Of a stretch of DNA of 64,000 nucleotides, positions 52,577-61,479 are shown in pieces; within the stretch, counting starts at the first letter, position 1, and each line of letters opens with the position of its first letter. The stretch covers positions 62,001 to 126,000 of the forward strand of contig MPUH01000059.1 of assembly GCA_001970955.1 (NCBI GenBank), read 5' to 3'. The translations under genes were made by a program, and so were the position numbers. This DNA is from Stentor coeruleus. Lineage: Eukaryota; Ciliophora; Heterotrichea; Heterotrichida; Stentoridae. The notes below the pieces were generated by a model. The model saw nothing but the letters and a program-made list of their open reading frames with translations. It had not been told where the DNA came from and did not search any database.

Positions 52577-53389
52577 ATGAATAGAATAAAAATAAGAGAT
52601 CCCTCAAGCCAAGAACTTAAAGAACAAGGAAACCAATTTTTCATGCAAAAGCAATACGATGATGCAATCAAATGCTATACTGCAGCAATAAAAAAAACTT
52701 CCACAGAATCAATTCTCTACTCTAATCGTGCCAGATGCTATTATATGATAAAAGATTTTGACAATGTTATCAAAGATGCTTCTAAAGCTATGTTTCTAGA
52801 TGAAAAAAACCTCAAAGCTTATCTTCTCTATATACGAGGACTAGGTAATATTTCAAAACTCTATATGAGCATGACTCATGTTGATATAGCTCTCAAGACT
52901 TGTTTAAAAGTGAATCAAATAGCTAAAGAAACTTCACAGTTAGAATTCAATTCAGCATGTAAATCTTTAAAGAAAAAACTGAAAGTCATGATATTTTTAA
53001 AGAACAGAGAGAATTTTAACTATAAAGTTTCAAGGCTTAAAAGTTACTATAAAGGTATTATCAAAAATAAAAAGGTAAATGATATGTTTAATAAATACAT
53101 ACAAGAAAAAACCCAAAAAAACATCCCAGATACATTATGTTGCCCAATAACTTTAGAAATGTTTAAAAAACCAGTTATAACTCATTGTGGGAATACATAT
53201 GAGGCTGAAGCTTTGATCACTCATTTTACTCGTATGGGAGCTGTTGATCCAATAAATCGAAGTCCTATTAACCCTTACAACATATTTAAAAACGATTCAA
53301 TTCTTTTAGCTAAAAAGTGGTTTTTAAAAGCTGAACCTTGGGTCAAAATATCTGAAACTTCTATTACTTCTTTGGATATTGAGTTTTAG
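52577..53389 (+). CDS. CHIP/STUB1-type U-box E3 ubiquitin ligase
   Basis: A 270-residue protein with the CHIP layout. An N-terminal TPR region runs from about 10-115 (ELKEQGNQFFMQKQYDDAIKCYTAAIKK; SILYSNRARCYYMIKDFDNVIKDASKA), a helical middle from 120-185, and a U-box from about 190-255 (IPDTLCCPITLEMFKKPVITHCGNTYEAEALITHF, DPINRSPI). In animals the TPR part binds the C-terminal EEVD of Hsp70/Hsp90 and the U-box recruits E2 enzymes to ubiquitinate chaperone clients. The TPR carboxylate-clamp residues (Lys/Asn in the first two helices) are visible as K15 and N19. Slightly shorter than the human 303. Orthology is well supported. Confidence 0.9.
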   Translation: MNRIKIRDPSSQELKEQGNQFFMQKQYDDAIKCYTAAIKKTSTESILYSNRARCYYMIKDFDNVIKDASKAMFLDEKNLKAYLLYIRGLGNISKLYMSMTHVDIALKTCLKVNQIAKETSQLEFNSACKSLKKKLKVMIFLKNRENFNYKVSRLKSYYKGIIKNKKVNDMFNKYIQEKTQKNIPDTLCCPITLEMFKKPVITHCGNTYEAEALITHFTRMGAVDPINRSPINPYNIFKNDSILLAKKWFLKAEPWVKISETSITSLDIEF

Positions 53390-53669
53390 TTTAGTACTCG
53401 TACGGCAATTTTTTATTATTAAATAATTTAGATAATATTTTTTGGAAAATATCATATAAACTAACCTCACAATTTTTATATGAATAATTAAATCTTATAA
53501 GTACAAATACTATAATTTCTTCATCAAAGAGTTAAAAAAAATTATCTTCAGTACAATTTGCTATATTTTTTCATTCAAAACCATTTCTTCTAATTTTCAT
53601 TTCCTAACTTTAAAAGTTTTTATAAAAGACAAATGATCCATTTAATCGTAGTTTCTTAAAAAAGAATAA

Positions 53670-54035
53670 CTATTTGTTGCTCTTATAATAAACGTCAAAA
53701 GACGCTGTTAAGAGCGATTTCCCTTGTAATGGAATGCCAGTAGGTAAATAATCCCATTGATTGTTTGCTGATAAAGGATACTGCTGAAACCAGTCTTCAG
53801 GGAGTTTTTTTTCTTCCAGATCACGATCGCATATCAATGATGCAAGTCCTAAAACGCCATTAAGAACAGCTTTAGAGGATTTTTTACCTCTTCGTTTTTT
53901 TTGTAAGGCCTCAGGAGAGAAGATTATTCTTTTGCCTGGAGTCGCACATTCAAGCTCTTTGAAATCAGTGATAATTTCTGTGTGTGAGGCTTCAATATTG
54001 AAAAGGTCTCTTGAAGAAAGATTTCTGAGCTTCAT
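53670..54035 (-). CDS. Hypothetical small protein
   Basis: The open frame runs to an ATG at 54101, but the first 22 residues look like chance translation. The Met at 54035 (MKLRNLSSRDLFNIE) is the more likely start and gives 121 residues. It contains a basic stretch (KKRRGKKSSK) and a C-terminal segment EDWFQQYPLSANNQWDYLPTGIPLQ with aromatic residues. No recognised domain, membrane segment or intron. Codon use resembles that of neighbours, so I think it is real. Confidence 0.55.
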   Translation of the reverse strand: MKLRNLSSRDLFNIEASHTEIITDFKELECATPGKRIIFSPEALQKKRRGKKSSKAVLNGVLGLASLICDRDLEEKKLPEDWFQQYPLSANNQWDYLPTGIPLQGKSLLTASFDVYYKSNK

Positions 54036-54101
54036 CGGCTGCTTATTTTTATATATTATTAATATGATTGAATTGATTGATCCACTTTGAATAATGTACA
54101 T

Positions 54102-54499
54102 AATTGCTTGTTTAGATAAATGTAAAAAATATAATAGAAGGAATTACAATAAAAGTTATATAAATTATTATGGTAACGATATTCTTTTACTTTGAAATTT
54201 ATAACAACATGAAATCGCATTTTTAATGTATATTTTAATGGTATTTAATATAGAAATCATAATTTCAACTAAGTTAGAGGTTAATGAAATATACTTGAAA
54301 CACTACCGTAAATTTATCAGAAAATTGCTTAAATATTATATAAATGTCGATTGATTTTTGTATAGAGTCCTGAAAGAAATTATCTTAATCTATATATAAT
54401 TTTCTTTATAAAATTTGATTTATTATTTAAGATACATTTCAGTGCCTTGCAGAAAATAATTTTTAAGTTCATATTAAAATATAGATTAATCAAGAAAAA
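54102..54499. other. AT-rich noncoding stretch
   Basis: About 400 bp between two minus-strand genes. Nothing is recognised. Confidence 0.55.
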
Positions 54500-55102
54500 T
54501 TAAGCAAACAGACGATTCCATCTGATCATCGTCCTTTCATATTTGCGCCATAGATCCACTCCAACAATTGGTTGGTTTTCATCTGCAGGTTCTCCATACA
54601 ACATATAATACAAATTTCTTTTAGTATGTTCTTTTGAAATAATGCAGTAATAGAATATCCCAACAACAAAAGCTATAAACATAACAAGTGCTGTTGAAAG
54701 CATAGCATATCTAACAGTTTCAGCATTTGAAAATCCAATCAGACTAGCATAGTCAGTATAAAGTAATATTCCTAAAGTGATTCCTAATTGTCCTAGAAAA
54801 CATAAAAAAAGCATTATCAGATAAAAACATGTGCCTGCAGGTGATTCACGAGTCATATAAGAAAACGCCCCTAAGAATGTTATAAAAACTCCTAATCCAG
54901 CATAGCCGCCGTTGTACCAATCTAAAGTTCTTGTCACTGTATAGACTAAAATACTTCCTAGCAAATCACCTATTCCAATAAGCACTAATATGTAAATGCC
55001 TACACGAAACACAATGTATATAAAGCTCTTACAAGGAGTTGATTGATATAAAATTTCTGTAATCTGTTCATTTGAAAGAAGGTTTTGTTGCTCTTCTGAC
55101 AT
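54500..55102 (-). CDS. Four-helix membrane protein
   Basis: A 200-residue protein with four strongly hydrophobic helices: about 28-55 (FIYIVFRVGIYILVLIGIG), 66-83 (GGYAGLGVFITFLGAFSY), 90-113 (GTCFYLIMLFLCFLGQLGITLGIL) and 130-152 (AMLSTALVMFIAFVVGIFYY). A polar N-terminus and a charged C-terminus (ENQPIVGVDLWRKYERTMIRWNRLFA) both likely face the same side. The pattern recalls four-helix small membrane proteins in general; there is no tetraspanin CCG motif. Function unknown. The gene just upstream (55128) is in the same direction with a 25-bp gap. Confidence 0.7.
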   Translation of the reverse strand: MSEEQQNLLSNEQITEILYQSTPCKSFIYIVFRVGIYILVLIGIGDLLGSILVYTVTRTLDWYNGGYAGLGVFITFLGAFSYMTRESPAGTCFYLIMLFLCFLGQLGITLGILLYTDYASLIGFSNAETVRYAMLSTALVMFIAFVVGIFYYCIISKEHTKRNLYYMLYGEPADENQPIVGVDLWRKYERTMIRWNRLFA

Positions 55103-55127
55103 TTAAAATTGCTAATTAATCAATTGA

Positions 55128-55472
55128 TTACTTAAGAGTGTTTATTCTACGTCGTCCTGGAAGTTGCATCAGCACGGGAGCTGCCTTGATCGCACAGTCA
55201 TCTCTTATACTAACACAAGGCAAACTTTCTTCCAATTCTACAAGTACAGTGTCAAGCCTTTGAAATAAGTCATCATAATAATCATAAGTTTCCGAGTGTA
55301 CATAATTAAATAAGAACTTATTATCCGATGGCTTTTTAGGTGACGTCATTCTATCAGATAGTTGATCTGTTGAAAAACTCTCTGCAGTTTCAATGCTGTT
55401 CAGAATATTGTCAACTGACCCAGAAGGCTTTATAAACAAGGCATTGGAAATATTCGAGATACTAAACATCAC
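55128..55472 (-). CDS. Hypothetical small soluble protein
   Basis: A 114-residue acidic protein that I do not recognise. It has a Ser/Thr-rich first half and a helical DLFQRLDTVLVELEESLPCVS segment, ending basic (GRRRINTLK). No membrane segment or intron. It starts with two Met codons; the second would also serve. It may be co-expressed with the four-helix membrane protein immediately downstream. Confidence 0.55.
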   Translation of the reverse strand: MMFSISNISNALFIKPSGSVDNILNSIETAESFSTDQLSDRMTSPKKPSDNKFLFNYVHSETYDYYDDLFQRLDTVLVELEESLPCVSIRDDCAIKAAPVLMQLPGRRRINTLK

Positions 55473-56080
55473 TGTACGAAGAATTTATTATAACTTTGTT
55501 AAAGTATGGAAACAATTATTGGTTTTAGCCTTAATTTTTGATAAAATTTAGAAGGTATAATATATAAAAACAGAAGACTTCTGAGTACAACTTTTGATGT
55601 GGTTTAGGGATTTTTTATTTATTAAATATTTAAACCAGAGTAGGCTCCACTAAACTAAATAATCATTTTAATTAGGCTATGAATTTTTTAGAACTCAGAT
55701 ATAAGAAGGAGAAAATATATTTTTGTATATTACTGGGATGTTACTAAGATTTAAACATTTATATTCAATAAGACCTGCCAAAAATTTTATCTGTAAAATG
55801 GTTTTAATTTTTAAAGCCTTAAAATTTTTAGTCTCAAGTCTATTATAGTAAAAAGCATTCATTAAACAATAATTGTTATTCTTACTAATTTTTATGGTAT
55901 TTACAAAATAATAAAACTAGTTATCAAGATTTTTCTAAACTAAATCTTCTTTTATATATCATAAAACTATATAACACTAAATACTTAAATGATTTATTCA
56001 TTTAATTACTCTAAAAAGTATCTCAAATTTATCTTATCCTCAATAGTTTACTTATTTTTTTTTGATTCACTACATAATAA
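55473..56080. other. AT-rich noncoding stretch
   Basis: A spacer of about 600 bp between divergent genes, containing both promoters. No other feature is seen. Confidence 0.55.
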
Positions 56081-56629
56081 ATGAATTTAAATCTTAATGA
56101 AAAAGTCAGACAAGACTTAGAAAAAAGAGGCGTCCTCAACCAAATCCGTAAACTTTTCAAAGATAAAATGACTGAAGCCTCAAACCTTATTTCCTCAAAC
56201 AAGCCTGTGCCAGTAATTCCTCGGCCACCTCAATTTGATACCCAAGGTGGGCAAATTTGTTTGTTACTCATCCAAGACTTTTTTGAAAAATTTGACCTGA
56301 AACTCACCTCAAGTATTTTTTTACCTGAAACTAAATCTGAATATAATCCTCAAACATTGCAAACCCTTGAAGATGCTTTAGAATGTCGCTCTGAGCCACT
56401 AAGACCTTTAATTTTTGAGGTTATTGAAAGGACATTTAATACTGAAGATGAAGAAGAAGAGGAAATTGAAGAGGAAATAAACACTGAAGAATCTGATCAT
56501 AGCGATGAAAATAATCCTGATTATTTCATCGAAAGTGCTACTTCACAAGGATATGATAAAAGCACAAATTCATTAGCTATGAACGAATTTGATTATGTAG
56601 AAGATGTCCGTAAGTTTAAGAACCTTTAA
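56081..56629 (+). CDS. FOP/FOR20-like (CEP43/CEP20) basal-body protein
   Basis: A 182-residue protein whose N-terminal 100 residues follow the FOP dimerisation/LisH domain: VRQDLEKRGVLNQIRKLFKDKM (family L...LE..GVL..I.A.LR..), then a QICLLLIQDFFEKFDLKLTSSIFLPET stretch matching the LisH helix of FOP (LV..FL.FF.L..T..VF.PET). The C-terminus is strongly acidic (a Glu/Asp run near residues 124-140) with an aromatic tail. FOP and FOR20 act at centrioles and ciliary basal bodies, and FOR20 is known to matter for basal-body assembly in ciliates. Length is closest to FOR20 (about 170). Which of the two it is cannot be settled by eye. Confidence 0.75.
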   Translation: MNLNLNEKVRQDLEKRGVLNQIRKLFKDKMTEASNLISSNKPVPVIPRPPQFDTQGGQICLLLIQDFFEKFDLKLTSSIFLPETKSEYNPQTLQTLEDALECRSEPLRPLIFEVIERTFNTEDEEEEEIEEEINTEESDHSDENNPDYFIESATSQGYDKSTNSLAMNEFDYVEDVRKFKNL

Positions 56630-57333
56630 TTATAAGTTTTTATCAATTCAAACTATATTTAAATTTGTAATTGTTTTTTGCCAAGCTAATAAATAATTCA
56701 AAAAAGAGATGTTGAAGGATTATAGGCTCAGTTTCAACACTATCAAGTTGAAGGGATGTAGCTAAAATAAATGATCCATAGATAAATTTCTTTTATCCTT
56801 CTATTTGGGAATGGCATTGTTATAATTCATTATGAATTTTTATAACTCAAGTTAAAAGTTATATTAAACATATCTTAAAAAGAATTAGATGGTGCTTTAT
56901 GTGCTTAAGAAATTAAAGAAATCTTGCTTTATGTTCAAAGCCATCTAATGCTATAAGTGAAAATAATATTGTATTCTGATAGAAAATTTAAAAGCACTAA
57001 ACATAAGGCTTTTGATTGCAAATATGTAATTTTGATTATAAATTATATTTTATTGGCTTTTTCTATATCTAATCAATCTTTACTTCTTGGAGACTTTCTT
57101 TAGATTTATATCATATTAAATGAATACGCTTGAATTTAGTAAGTTTATATTACAGTTATTAATAATTAATTTCTTTTGAGCATATATCCATTCTAGCAAA
57201 CTTTATCTATCTCAGCTATTCCTAGATTACAGTTAAAAAAAAAGCATAAAGGGTAAATTCTTTTATGCTTCATACCAAGACTCTATTATTAATATTAAAG
57301 AAAAGAAATCAAAGAATCTGATAAAAATACAAA
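56630..57333. other. AT-rich noncoding stretch
   Basis: About 700 bp with short open pieces only and no gene, tRNA or repeat that I can support. Confidence 0.55.
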
Positions 57334-57783
57334 ATGATTATCGAAATAAACCAAACCTCAAAGCTAAAAATAAATCGATTAGAAAATAAACTTAAAACTA
57401 ATGATTCGAAAAAAGCTGTTAATACAATAGCTATAAAAAACCTCTCATATATAATCCTAAGTAAAGATTCAAGCCCAGTAAAAAAAACCAATATCAAAAC
57501 AATCGAACCTAGTAACAACAATGGGATAACGCTAAAATACTTAGAAGTATTTAACGAGCTTCACAATTCATATCAATTTATTCTAAAAATATATGAAAAA
57601 TTAAGATGCAACCATAGCAAAAAATCCTTAAAAGCTCTAGAAAATATACAAGATAAAGTGCATGAAAGGCTTTGGAAAACTAGGAAAATTTTCGAGCAAT
57701 TAGAAAATATTGCATGTGAATTTATATCTCCGATATCCCTAATGAAAGTTGAAAATGAGTCGATTATGCCTCATCAGAAATAG
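57334..57783 (+). CDS. Hypothetical helical protein
   Basis: A 149-residue basic protein that I do not recognise. The first 70 residues are Lys/Asn/Ser-rich. Residues 72-130 are helical (LEVFNELHNSYQFILKIYEKLRCNHSKKSLKALENIQDKVHERLWKTRKIF) with coiled-coil-like periodicity. It ends shortly before the next plus-strand gene (57938). No membrane segment or intron. Asn/Lys richness follows the AT-rich DNA and makes this less certain than its neighbours. Confidence 0.5.
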   Translation: MIIEINQTSKLKINRLENKLKTNDSKKAVNTIAIKNLSYIILSKDSSPVKKTNIKTIEPSNNNGITLKYLEVFNELHNSYQFILKIYEKLRCNHSKKSLKALENIQDKVHERLWKTRKIFEQLENIACEFISPISLMKVENESIMPHQK

Positions 57784-57937
57784 GATGAAAATAATAATGA
57801 TTTGATGTATTTATTAAAATCTCAAACTGTAATAATTGAAGAGTTGTTAATGATATCTTAAATTATGTGAATGTTGATAATATAATGGAAAAAAATAATA
57901 AGGAAGATATGATAAATTATAGGATTATTAATTAAAT

Positions 57938-58852
57938 ATGAACATGTTTGCTAGAAGCAAACCAATTCGGGCTGTGCCTTTGCAGATAGAAGCTCCGAAA
58001 TTGCCTAGGAACTTTGCTGAAAAATTGTTGGAGATGGAGACTCAGTTAGCGTTTAATATGTCAGTTGAGCTCATTTCGTCTCTAATGCAGCTGTATTCAG
58101 TATTTTATATATAGTCTGCTATAGAATACTACGAAAGTGTCTATGACAAAAAGTATCTCCACTACAAAGAGCGTCTTTCCTCTCTACTAACCAGATCAGA
58201 CGTGCTAGAAATATTATCCAAAGGAAACAACAAAAAAGCCCCAGAAATCACAAAAAGGCCAGAAGAGCTTTTGATAAAGCATGAAGAACTCAAAAGTAAA
58301 ACCTTAGCTCCAAGAAGACCACATACAGTAGATTTCGGTCCAATAGCTCCAATAGCTTCAGTAGGTCCAATAATTCCTATAGTTTCAATACCAAAAAAAG
58401 ATGCTGAAGAAGCTATAAGTGAACATTTACACGAATCACACACTGTAAGCACAAGAATCAAAGAAAGCCTTAGAAATCAAGAAGGAGATAATCTTGAAAA
58501 AAGAATACAAGCTAGGAGAAGGGCAAGTAGTTTAAAACCTCAAAATAAAAATCAAAGAGAAATGCCAAGCAACTCTAAAATTGAGATGTATCAGAATGAA
58601 ATCGAAAGCATAATGGAACAATTTGCTGAAGAGAAGATATTACGAACACAAGGGATAAAGAAAAAGTATCTAGAAAAAGAGACTGAACTTGTTAATGTAC
58701 AAGGTATAGGTAAGATATATATAGAAAATGTTAAGAAAATTAAGGAAGATATTGACAAGGTTATGAAGAAAGAAATTGAAGAAATGCAAGTTGAGCTACT
58801 GAGAGAGAGAAGAGAAAAAATATCTTTGCTAAGAGGTAAATATGATACTTAA
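57938..58852 (+). CDS. Hypothetical coiled-coil protein
   Basis: A first exon from the ATG at 57938 and a 15-nt intron (58100-58114) give about 299 residues. The N-terminal helical part (LPRNFAEKLLEMETQLAFNMSVELISSLMQLYS joined to SAIEYYESVYDKKYLHYKERL) is followed by a proline-rich linker with an IAPIASVGPIIPIVSIP pattern. A long charged coiled coil fills the last 100 residues (KIEMYQNEIESIMEQFAEEK ... EMQVELLRERREKISLL). Unknown function; the arrangement suits a cytoskeletal or centriolar linker. Confidence 0.72.
58100..58114 (+). other. 15-nt intron in coiled-coil gene
   Basis: The intron reads gtattttatatatag. It holds an in-frame TAG; removal joins SLMQLYS to SAIEYYESVYD in a continuous helix. 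Confidence 0.92.
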
Positions 58853-59119
58853 TCTAATAAAATGCTCTTGAGAGGATTTTTTTTTTTTTAGAATGTGAGT
58901 TTTTAGATATTAAAAATTGAAATAAGGAATTTTATGGTTTTAAAACTTATAATTTGTATTAAAATTTGATTATGATTAGAAGAGCTTATTGGATTTTTAA
59001 TATGAAATTTGAATAAGGATAAATTAAGATTAGATATAATAAACAGATATTGCATTCTTACCAAAAACTAACTAAATTTTTTATTAAAAACACTAGCCTA
59101 CATTTATAATCTAAACAGG

Positions 59120-59899
59120 CTAAATTCCACTTTCTTCATAGTATTTTCTAAGCTGAGTACATATTTTTTTAGTTAAAGGTGGTATCGTAGTTCCTGCAAA
59201 TTTTCTCGCAATATTATTCAATGCTTTAGGAAGTCCAGCATCCATATGTGAAAGGCATGTAATTTTTGTTTTATTCCCAAATTCATCTGGCTCAATTTCT
59301 TCTGCATAAAGTCCTGCAACATATAATATAACCCTAACAGCTCCTTCTGATATAGGATACAAATCAGACTCAACAGAAAATGTGATTTCAGCTAAGTTTC
59401 CATTAACATATGTGCTTTTATTGTAAGCTAAAGTTTCTCTTGGATCAAAAGCTAGAAATTTCTTATATTTAGTATACATAATTGATTCTTTAGGGTTGTA
59501 AAATCCTATAACTTTTATAATATCAATATTTGAATCCCAGGTTTTCCTTAGTTCCACTTTATCTATGAACTCCATGAATTCTTTAGGAGAGTATGGGACA
59601 TTCCAGGTATATTTGAGAATGTATCCTTGAGAAGCTTCTTTTGAATAAACTTGACAGTTTTCTTTATCAATAATCACATCATAGCCAGTAATTCCTTCAC
59701 AAATCAGCTGCGTGAAATTTTCTACTGCTTCAGATACTCTTTTTGATACATCAGCATATTCGAATCCTATAATTTCATCAGAAACAAATATTTCTTCATG
59801 TACATGGGATTTGTCTCGCGGAGAATTAAAGCTCATCTCTTGCTTTGATTCTTGGATTTTATCAAAACAAGAGCACATGTTTGATAGTTCTTGTCCCAT
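59120..59899 (-). CDS. START-domain lipid-binding protein, N-myristoylation motif
   Basis: A 259-residue protein. Residues about 60-255 form a START-type lipid pocket: the segment YILKYTWNVPYSPKEFMEFIDKVELRKTWDSNIDIIKVI matches the family's (S)P(E)(E)V...L.D...R..WD....., and ESIMYTKYKKFLAFDPRETLAYNKS matches the usual ..I.Y.....P...SPRDF. Pro-Leu and Lys-Ile helices close the C-terminus. The N-terminus MGQELSNMCSC has Gly2 and Ser6 for N-myristoylation plus nearby cysteines for palmitoylation, so membrane tethering is likely. It probably moves or senses phospholipid or sterol; the ligand is unknown. No intron. Confidence 0.82.
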   Translation of the reverse strand: MGQELSNMCSCFDKIQESKQEMSFNSPRDKSHVHEEIFVSDEIIGFEYADVSKRVSEAVENFTQLICEGITGYDVIIDKENCQVYSKEASQGYILKYTWNVPYSPKEFMEFIDKVELRKTWDSNIDIIKVIGFYNPKESIMYTKYKKFLAFDPRETLAYNKSTYVNGNLAEITFSVESDLYPISEGAVRVILYVAGLYAEEIEPDEFGNKTKITCLSHMDAGLPKALNNIARKFAGTTIPPLTKKICTQLRKYYEESGI

Positions 59900-60123
59900 A
59901 TTTTATTATGACTAACTGTCGGTGGTAAAAATGATAAAATCAAATTTAAAAGTAAGAAAATATAAACCCAATCATCAAGTTGTCACATTTTTCTTTAATA
60001 ATTTTTTTTATTTATTAGACAAAATTATAAATACCTTTAATTTCCTATATCTAAATGGTTTTAATCTGAAAACATTAAATTTATTAGAAATTTGCTTGAA
60101 AATAAAGAAAATTTTTATAAAAT

Positions 60124-60582
60124 CTAAGAAAATTTCATAAAAAGTTCCTCAATTTCTCGAGACTGCTCTTCAGAATAGTCATTTTCTATATGAAAACAAG
60201 ATCTAATATCATCTGTTTTTTTATGGATTATAAAAGTACTAATTTTTGCTGTTGTCAAATCGATGAGCTCTAGGATTTCAAGGTAATTAGCAGCCCATAA
60301 AAGTTCAATAAGCACATCAAATTCTAGCTCAATAAAAGCTGAATCCCAAGCTGTGATATACTCTTCTATATAAGGAGTTGTAATTGGACATATAATTGGA
60401 GCTGGGTCTTCATTTTCGTAATGCTCTAAGAACTCGATGATCTTTTCTAAAATACGAGGGTTGATGTTGAGGCTTACTAATGATATAGATGAGTCTTGAT
60501 CTTTTATTTTAGAAAGAAAATTAGATCGAGAAGCTGCTTTAGATGATAGTTCATATGTTGTATCTTGGAAAGAAAATCTCAT
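60124..60582 (-). CDS. SKP1-like SCF ubiquitin ligase subunit
   Basis: A 152-residue protein that follows SKP1 from end to end. The BTB/POZ part begins FSFQDTTYELSSKAASRSNFLSKI and continues as SLVSLNINPRILEKIIEFLEHY. An acidic loop with AWDSAFIELEFDVLIELLWAANYLEI matches WD..F.......L.ELI.AANYL.I, and the C-terminal helices ELIDLTTAKISTFIIHKKTDDIRSCFHIENDYSEEQSREIEEL match SKP1 helices that bind F-box proteins. The last residues (family ..NxWCEEK) are replaced by LFMKFS, which may weaken F-box binding. It links cullin to F-box receptors. Ciliates often carry several SKP1 copies, so this need not be the main one. Confidence 0.88.
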   Translation of the reverse strand: MRFSFQDTTYELSSKAASRSNFLSKIKDQDSSISLVSLNINPRILEKIIEFLEHYENEDPAPIICPITTPYIEEYITAWDSAFIELEFDVLIELLWAANYLEILELIDLTTAKISTFIIHKKTDDIRSCFHIENDYSEEQSREIEELFMKFS

Positions 60583-60619
60583 TTTTATAAAATGATCATC
60601 GAGAATTGTTTAATTTATT

Positions 60620-61180
60620 AGATAAGTAAACACTTGAATTATCAGCAAAGCCCACCTTTTTCAACTAGTTTATTTCCCTGTGACCTTAGCCACTTTACAT
60701 AAAGGTTTTATTATCAGCTTTAGTATTCCTAAACTTTGTTTCTTCAGGTTTGCTCAATATATTAGTCTTACAAGCCCTCAAAGTTTTCATACAAGTCTCA
60801 CCAACACCTGGATTCTTTTAATTAGGATATAAGCTCTTAATAGCTTTAAAACATTATTTATCATTTCTTCAGGAGGTTTTTCTTCTTCATTAATAACAAA
60901 TTTCTAACAAAACCTCACTTTTTTCCCTTATTAGTATTTCTTGCTGTTCCTTGAGCTTTTCTTGAACCTTTTCATTTTTCTCATTCGTTCATCAATTGCT
61001 AATTTCCTTTCTTTGTTCTTAAAATTTAACTTTTACTCAGAAAGTTCTTTATTTGCTCTCATACAATCTTTTTCCCTTTGAAGTTTGAGTTATTTTTCCT
61101 TCTTTTCTCAGTCTTGTTTGAGCTTTTGTCAAATAGAACTTTGGATTATCAGTATATATGGTTTAAAAATTCATCATAAA
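60620..61180 (-). pseudogene. Decayed PUB-domain gene
   Basis: The reverse strand shows a charged coiled-coil stretch (about 61120-60920: AIDERMRKM and VQEKLKEQQEILIREKSEV in different frames). It is followed by EKPPEEMINNVLKLLRAY and, after a frame change, KNPGVGETCMKTLRACKTNI then LSKPEETKFRNTKADNKTF and LKKVGFADNSS. This is the PUB (PUG) fold consensus (..TL...L.NI...P.EEKFR.I...N..F....G...LL..GF), which binds p97/Cdc48. Several stops and at least one frame change interrupt it, and no short GT-AG intron repairs this. A host gene (UBX- or PUB-type) has decayed here. The rest of the spacer 60583-61479 has no gene. Confidence 0.65.
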
Positions 61181-61416
61181 AAGCCATAATATTTGAAATT
61201 TATCTACATTTTGATATTCTCCGATTTAAAAGACTATAAACTTGATTTTGATACAATTATTTGATATTGTAGATTCAAAAAAAATACAATTTAGATTTTA
61301 GCTTAAGTATGCATGCATTTATATGATAGTATATATAAAAGTCATCATTTAAAAATTATATTGAAGATTTGAAATGAATATTAAAAGTTTTACATTATCA
61401 GTTGGATCATATTATT

Positions 61417-61438
61417 ATTATATATATATATATATATA
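61417..61438. repeat. (TA)n microsatellite
   Basis: An uninterrupted run of alternating T and A, about 11 repeats, lies 40 bases upstream of the coiled-coil gene start at 61480. It may serve as part of its promoter. Confidence 0.8.
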
Positions 61439-61479
61439 AAGGTTTAATATAACTTAAATCAGTGTATCTTTATAATAAT

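Noticed and set aside
59922-60140. 72-residue plus-strand frame
   Set aside because: Phe/Leu/Lys-rich and overlapping the 3' end of the SKP1 gene; likely chance.
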